Source: Butyrivibrio sp. UBA3740 | Lineage (GTDB): Bacteria > Bacillota > Clostridia > Lachnospirales > Lachnospiraceae | Length of the DNA: 9,851 nt | Assembly: GCA_002372465.1 (NCBI GenBank) | Contig: DFGW01000103.1 | Coordinates: 1-9,851, forward strand | Reading direction: 5' to 3' | Part shown: positions 6,266 to 9,851 of the stretch, in pieces | Numbering within the stretch: position 1 is the first letter of the stretch | Layout: each line of letters starts with the position of its first letter | Notes under the pieces: generated by a model | Databases searched by the model: none | The model's input: the letters and a program-made list of their open reading frames with translations, nothing else | Told to the model about the DNA's origin: nothing | Made by a program: the position numbers and the translations under genes

Positions 6266-6808
6266 ATGAAAAAGAATCTTTTGTCAATTATCATTCTGGC
6301 ACTTCTTATCGTAAATCTGGCTATGACCGGTTTTATGATGCTAAGCGTAATGACAACCAATTCCCAGACAGCAAAGATCATTTCCGATATAGCTGCTGCA
6401 TTGGAGCTTGAAGCCAACGGTGGTTCAACCGGCGGCTTTTCCGGATCTGCATCAGGTGTTGTAGCAGTTACCGATATGGCTACCTGGGGATTTACAGGAG
6501 ATGAGAAGCTTACTATCAACTTAAAGGCCGGTGCCGATGGAAAGACTCATTACATGGTAGTAGAGGTTGTATTCTCACTCAATAAGGCAAGTGCTGATTA
6601 TGCTACTCTTGGAACAGAAGAGAATCTTGCCAATGTAAAAGAAGTTGTTAAGTCTGAGATCACCAAGACACTTTCAAGCTATAGTGTTGAGGAACTCCAG
6701 GCTGGAGCTGACGAGACAGCAAGAGAGACAATACTTGAAAACGTTCAGGAGATGTTCAACTCCAACTTTATCTATGATTGCAGCTTCTCCAGCGTGCTTT
6801 ATAACTGA
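6266..6808 (+). CDS. fliL: Flagellar basal-body protein FliL
   Basis: Single-pass membrane protein that surrounds and supports the stator near MotA/MotB. It has 180 residues. A hydrophobic helix covers residues 5-29, followed by a Gly/Ser-rich linker (51-64). The outer domain (about 75-180) shows the FliL pattern: a conserved strand set (KLTINLKA; HYMVVEVVFSL), a helix with VKEVVKSEITKTLSSYSVEEL, and a final helix-strand ending FIYDCSFSSVLYN. Sequence recognition alone is moderate, as FliL varies widely, but the position between motB and fliM makes the call firm. The ATG at 6266 has AAGGAG (6249-6254) 11 bases upstream, slightly long; an ATG at 6256 is in another frame. The gap to motB is 23 bases and to fliM 26. 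Confidence 0.88.
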   Translation: MKKNLLSIIILALLIVNLAMTGFMMLSVMTTNSQTAKIISDIAAALELEANGGSTGGFSGSASGVVAVTDMATWGFTGDEKLTINLKAGADGKTHYMVVEVVFSLNKASADYATLGTEENLANVKEVVKSEITKTLSSYSVEELQAGADETARETILENVQEMFNSNFIYDCSFSSVLYN

Positions 6809-6821
6809 TGAAACTTATTTA

Positions 6822-6827
6822 GAGGAG
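6822..6827 (+). promoter_or_regulatory. Ribosome binding site fixing the TTG start of fliM
   Basis: GAGGAG lies 7 bases before TTG 6835-6837. Starting there gives (M)SEVLSQSEIDSLL, which is exactly where the CheY-binding N-terminus of FliM should begin. Confidence 0.85.
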
Positions 6828-6834
6828 ATAAACC

Positions 6835-7818
6835 TTGAGTGAAGTACTATCACAAAGCGAAATAGATAGTCTGCTGTCAGCACTCTCAACAGGTGAGCTT
6901 GATGTGGACCAGATGCAGGCCACGGACGAGAAGAAGGTCAAGGATTATGACTTCAAACGTCCTGCCAAGTTCTCCAAGGAACACCTAAGGACCCTGGAGA
7001 TGATCTACGAGCATTATGGGCGTCTTTTGTCCACAACCTTGCCTCTGTATTTGCGTAAGAACGTATCTGTATCCGTAGCAAACTCAGAGACGGTAACCTA
7101 TTCGGAATTCAGTAACGCGCTTTCCAATCCGGTAATTCTGGGAGTTATAAGTTTCCTTCCTTTGCAGGGAACCATTATCCTGGAGCTCCAGGCCAACATC
7201 GGTTTTTCCTTTATCGATCGTATGCTGGGAGGCGAAGGAAACGGACTGGATAAGCCAAGACCTTTTACTGATATTGAGATGCCGCTTATCGAGAAACTGG
7301 TGACTCTTTGCATGCAGCTTATGGTTGAACCCTGGCAAAACGTTGTGGCAATCAATCCGGTTATGGAAAGGATTGAGACCAACCCACAATTTGCCCAGGT
7401 TATTTCACCAACAGACATGATCGCCATTGTCACTCTTAACATTAAGATAGGCGATACGGAAGGACTTATGAATGTCTGTCTTCCATATTTCACTTTAGAG
7501 AGTGTTATGGACAAGCTGAACACCAAGTTCTGGTTCTCAACCATGCAGAAGAATGCTGAAGAGGACTATGAAGAGCACCTTGAAGCCATGGTCAGACATG
7601 TTGATGTTCCTGTTAAGGCTGTCCTTGGCAGATGCAATGTATCAGTTAACGACTTCGTTCATTTACAGGCAGGAGATATTATAAGGCTGGACAACAGAGT
7701 AAACACGGATATGCAGGTATATGTTGGGAATATCTACAAGTTTACTGCTTTGCCCGGAACAGCAAAAGACAAATATGCCGTACGTATTACGTCGGTTGTA
7801 AGAGAGGAGGAAGAGTAG
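6835..7818 (+). CDS. fliM: Flagellar motor switch protein FliM
   Basis: C-ring subunit that binds CheY-P and, with FliG and FliY, sets the direction of rotation. It has 327 residues, a typical length. The N-terminal LSQSEIDSLL (5-14) is the CheY-P binding motif, followed by a flexible acidic linker. The middle CheC-like domain (about 43-235) contains the GGEG loop at 132-135, the FliG-contact motif of the family. The C-terminal SpoA domain (about 255-322) includes VPVKAVLGRCNVSVNDF and LQAGDIIRLD. The start is TTG, supported by the ribosome binding site at 6822. The tail VREEEE is coded by a GAGGAGGAAGAG run that doubles as the ribosome binding site of the next gene, 4 bases downstream. Confidence 0.97.
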   Translation: MSEVLSQSEIDSLLSALSTGELDVDQMQATDEKKVKDYDFKRPAKFSKEHLRTLEMIYEHYGRLLSTTLPLYLRKNVSVSVANSETVTYSEFSNALSNPVILGVISFLPLQGTIILELQANIGFSFIDRMLGGEGNGLDKPRPFTDIEMPLIEKLVTLCMQLMVEPWQNVVAINPVMERIETNPQFAQVISPTDMIAIVTLNIKIGDTEGLMNVCLPYFTLESVMDKLNTKFWFSTMQKNAEEDYEEHLEAMVRHVDVPVKAVLGRCNVSVNDFVHLQAGDIIRLDNRVNTDMQVYVGNIYKFTALPGTAKDKYAVRITSVVREEEE

Positions 7819-7822
7819 GAGC

Positions 7823-9097
7823 ATGGATGGAATGTTATCTCAGGACGAAATAAATGCTTTGCTAGCCGGTATGGATACTTCCGGCGGGGGCGACGCGGCA
7901 CCTGCAGATGCTCCTGTAGATTCTGGTATGGGGGGAGATGCGCCTGCTGATGTGGCCGCCGCCCCGGTAGGTAGTGGCGATATTGATGAGTCGCTCCTTA
8001 CCGATACAGAAAAGGATGCCATTGGTGAGGTTGCCAATATCAGTATGGGATCATCAGCTACAACGCTGTATTCCCTTGTAAATCAAAAGGTTAACATCAC
8101 CACTCCTCAGGTTGAACTTGCAAACTGGGAGAATGTAATTCAAAACTATGAAAGACCCTGTGTTTTTATTCAGATCAAATACACAGTAGGTCTTGATGGT
8201 ACCAATATTCTTATTCTGAAAGAGCATGATGTTATGGTCATCACCGACCTTATGATGGGCGGTGACGGAACCAACACAGACGGAGAGATTGGAGAGCTTC
8301 AGCTGTCTGCTATTTCTGAAGCAATGAACCAGATGATGGGTGCAGCTGCCACATCTCTTTCAACCATGATCAATCAGAAGGTTGATATCAGTCCGCCACA
8401 GTCAACACTGCTTGATATGATCAACGATGATCCTTCAGATATCGCTGAATTCCTGACAGGAACCTTTGTAAAGATTTCCTTCAAGATGCAGGTTGGTGAC
8501 CTTGTGGATTCAACACTTATGCAGTTGTATCCCATCGACTTTGCCAAGACTTTGAAGGATACGGTTATTGCCGGTGATGCTGGCGCCAGTGAGCCTGCCC
8601 CTGAACCGGCACCTGCTCCTGCTCCGGAACCACCCCAGGGCTCTGCACCTTCGCCGATGCCTATGCCGGGACCGGACCCTTCCATGATGGGAGGGCAGGG
8701 AATGCCTCAGATGGGTATGCCACAGATGGGTATGCCACAGATGGGTATGCCACAGATGCAAATGGCAATGCCACAGATGCAGATGGCTCCTCAGATGATG
8801 AACATGAATATTCAACCTGCCCAGTTCCAGACCTTTACAGGCGGAACTTCCATAATGGCAGGAGGAGAGAATATCGGTATCATCAAAGATGTTCCGCTTG
8901 AAGTTACTGTTGAACTTGGAAGAACAGCCAAGCCCATTGCTGATATTCTTGACTTTGCTCCCGGAACCATCATAGAGCTTGATAAAGTGGCCGGTGAACC
9001 GGTTGACGTGCTTGTAAACGGCAAGTTTGTTGCCAAAGGAGAAGTTGTAGTTATTGAAGAGAGCTTTGGTGTACGTGTGACAGAAATTGTCCAGTAA
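7823..9097 (+). CDS. fliY: Motor switch phosphatase FliY (CheC-type FliN)
   Basis: C-ring subunit that also removes phosphate from CheY-P. Of 424 residues, 4-14 (MLSQDEINALL) form a FliM-like CheY-binding motif. An Ala/Pro/Asp/Gly-rich linker follows (about 18-52). The CheC-like domain (55-250) keeps both phosphatase motifs: D65-x3-E69-x2-N72 and S162-x3-E166-x2-N169. Residues 255-330 are a low-complexity linker, first a PAPEPA-type stretch, then a Met/Gln/Pro repeat. Residues 350-424 form the FliN SpoA domain (DVPLEVTVELGRTAKPI; IIELDK; FVAKGEVVVIEESFGVRV). The start is uncertain: ATG 7823 has AGGAGG 12 bases away (7805-7810), while ATG 7832 has GGAG 10 bases away (7818-7821) and gives MLSQDEI, a common FliY beginning. 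fliO follows after 15 bases. Confidence 0.95.
   Translation: MDGMLSQDEINALLAGMDTSGGGDAAPADAPVDSGMGGDAPADVAAAPVGSGDIDESLLTDTEKDAIGEVANISMGSSATTLYSLVNQKVNITTPQVELANWENVIQNYERPCVFIQIKYTVGLDGTNILILKEHDVMVITDLMMGGDGTNTDGEIGELQLSAISEAMNQMMGAAATSLSTMINQKVDISPPQSTLLDMINDDPSDIAEFLTGTFVKISFKMQVGDLVDSTLMQLYPIDFAKTLKDTVIAGDAGASEPAPEPAPAPAPEPPQGSAPSPMPMPGPDPSMMGGQGMPQMGMPQMGMPQMGMPQMQMAMPQMQMAPQMMNMNIQPAQFQTFTGGTSIMAGGENIGIIKDVPLEVTVELGRTAKPIADILDFAPGTIIELDKVAGEPVDVLVNGKFVAKGEVVVIEESFGVRVTEIVQ
8711..8755 (+). repeat. Three perfect 15-bp tandem repeats in fliY
   Basis: ATGGGTATGCCACAG is repeated at 8711-8725, 8726-8740 and 8741-8755, each coding MGMPQ. Degenerate copies flank it (8701-8710 and about 8756-8800). 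The unit is a multiple of three, so copy-number changes keep the frame and would lengthen or shorten the Met-rich linker. Confidence 0.95.
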
Positions 9098-9112
9098 CAT
9101 GGGGAACTGGCT

Positions 9113-9448
9113 ATGAGTTCATTTTTGCAGTTTATCTTAATGCTTGTGATATTTGTTGCTGTTCTTGCCGCGACATACTTTTTTACCCGATGGATGGCCA
9201 GCTATCAGAAAGAAAAGCAATCCTCAGGCAATATAGAAGTTGTTGAGACTGTAAGACTGTCAACCACAAAGTATATCCAGATTGTCCGTATAGGACAGAA
9301 GTACTTGGCTATTGGTGTTGGCAAGGATGAGATAACAAATTTGGGAGAAATATCCAGGGAGGACTTAATCTTCAGGGAGGAAGATGCTGAAAACAATATC
9401 AGTTTCAAAGAAATCCTTGAGAAGTTTAAGGGTGAGATCAAGAAGTAA
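9113..9448 (+). CDS. fliO: Flagellar export-apparatus protein FliO (FliZ)
   Basis: Small membrane protein that helps assemble and stabilise FliP in the type III export gate. It has 111 residues. One membrane helix spans about 4-25, followed by a basic/polar stretch and a small domain with the FliO pattern: IEVVETVRLSTTKYIQIVRIGQKYLAIGVG (residues 41-70), then a short acidic helix and a lysine-rich end (EKFKGEIKK). The ATG at 9113 has only a weak GGGGA (9101-9105) 7 bases before it. An ATG at 9099 is in another frame and stops after five codons. The stop abuts the fliP start with no gap. Identity rests on both this pattern and its fixed place before fliP. Confidence 0.9.
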   Translation: MSSFLQFILMLVIFVAVLAATYFFTRWMASYQKEKQSSGNIEVVETVRLSTTKYIQIVRIGQKYLAIGVGKDEITNLGEISREDLIFREEDAENNISFKEILEKFKGEIKK

Positions 9449-9851
9449 ATGAAAAGACGGGGAAGTGAGAATCTGAATATCAGACATCTATTCAGGAAGG
9501 GGCTCTTATCAGCCCTTGCCTGTCTTTTAATGTTTTCTTTTCTGGCTTTTGCAGTTCCGGTAACTACTCACGCTACAGAAAACATTATTTCCGATACGAC
9601 CCCTACCGATCCCACTGTAGACAGGGATTCCAATCTTACGGGCAGTCAGGATGAGAGGACCAATATCAATGATCCCGGATCATCCGAGTCCCCCGATGAT
9701 CTGAAAAAACTAAACATTGCCAATACCGTGACTGTTACTTACGACAACGGTAATGGTTCTTTAAACGGCGCACTCAGGATACTTATTACCCTGACTTTGA
9801 TATCCCTTGCGCCAACTCTTCTGGTAATGATGACATCCTTTACCAGGATCA
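9449..9851 (+). CDS. fliP: Flagellar export gate protein FliP, N-terminal part
   Basis: FliP forms the core of the export channel with FliQ and FliR. Only the first 134 codons are in the window and the frame runs off the end. Residues 1-43 look like a long Sec signal peptide: a basic n-region (KRRG, RHLFRKG), a hydrophobic core (LLSALACLLMFSFLAFA) and a likely cleavage near THA/TE (43/44). Residues 44-105 are a hydrophilic, D/S/T/N-rich segment, much longer than in E. coli FliP, where MMTSFTRI ends about residue 67. Residues 106-134 (ALRILITLTLISLAPTLLVM, then MTSFTRI) are the unmistakable first membrane helix and family signature. The ATG comes directly after the fliO stop (TAAATG); only a weak GGTGAG (9431-9436) precedes it, so translation is probably coupled to fliO. 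Confidence 0.95.
   Translation, partial: MKRRGSENLNIRHLFRKGLLSALACLLMFSFLAFAVPVTTHATENIISDTTPTDPTVDRDSNLTGSQDERTNINDPGSSESPDDLKKLNIANTVTVTYDNGNGSLNGALRILITLTLISLAPTLLVMMTSFTRI

Noticed and set aside
6383..6390. TCCGATAT inside fliL, seven of eight bases of a sigma-D -10
   Set aside because: No TAAA lies at the right distance upstream and it is inside a coding frame (SDI codons), so it is probably fortuitous.
7098..7544. Antisense open frame of 148 codons opposite fliM
   Set aside because: The opposite strand codes for the well-conserved FliM middle domain; no independent evidence for a gene.
8510..9100. Antisense open frame of 196 codons opposite fliY
   Set aside because: It is an His/Leu/Arg-repeat shadow of the Met/Pro-rich fliY linker and has no ribosome binding site or recognisable domain.

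Overview
The window is one stretch of a flagellar/motility gene cluster, all genes on the + strand. It comes from a Gram-positive, peritrichous-type Clostridia, and a Lachnospiraceae member (Butyrivibrio/Roseburia-like) is my best guess. The reasons are the gene order flgE - flbD - motA - motB - fliL - fliM - fliY - fliO - fliP, a CheC-type FliY instead of a short FliN, strong AGGAGG-like ribosome binding sites, TTG starts and moderate GC. The genus is inferred, not proven.

Layout. Positions 1-3009 hold the rest of flgE (hook protein, 5' end outside the window). It is unusually large (over 1,000 residues) because its middle is built from diverged repeated modules. A 12-bp hairpin terminator follows at 3060-3091. 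Positions 3202-4017 hold a stand-alone gene for an unrecognised hydrophilic 271-residue protein with its own ribosome binding site, a weak candidate promoter upstream and a strong terminator behind it (4058-4097). Positions 4098-4377 are a 280-base non-coding region. It is rich in direct repeats, a 31-base dyad, an extended -10 box and sigma-D-like pieces, and is probably the control region of the next operon.

From 4378 to the end the genes are tightly packed: flbD (58 residues), motA, motB, fliL, fliM, fliY, fliO and the first 134 codons of fliP. Gaps range from 48 bases down to none, and I see no terminator between them, so they probably form one transcript.

Together these genes supply the hook (FlgE), the stator that drives rotation (MotA/MotB, with FliL and FlbD/SwrD as accessory factors), the rotor switch that responds to CheY-P (FliM/FliY), and the start of the flagellar type III export gate (FliO/FliP). 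The core genes are ordinary. The parts worth a second look are the repeat-built hook protein, the orphan 271-residue cistron inserted between flgE and flbD, the dense regulatory region before flbD, the methionine-rich repeat linker of FliY, the long acidic insert in FliP, and the lack of a cheY gene between fliY and fliO. I found no RNA gene, insertion sequence or CRISPR array.
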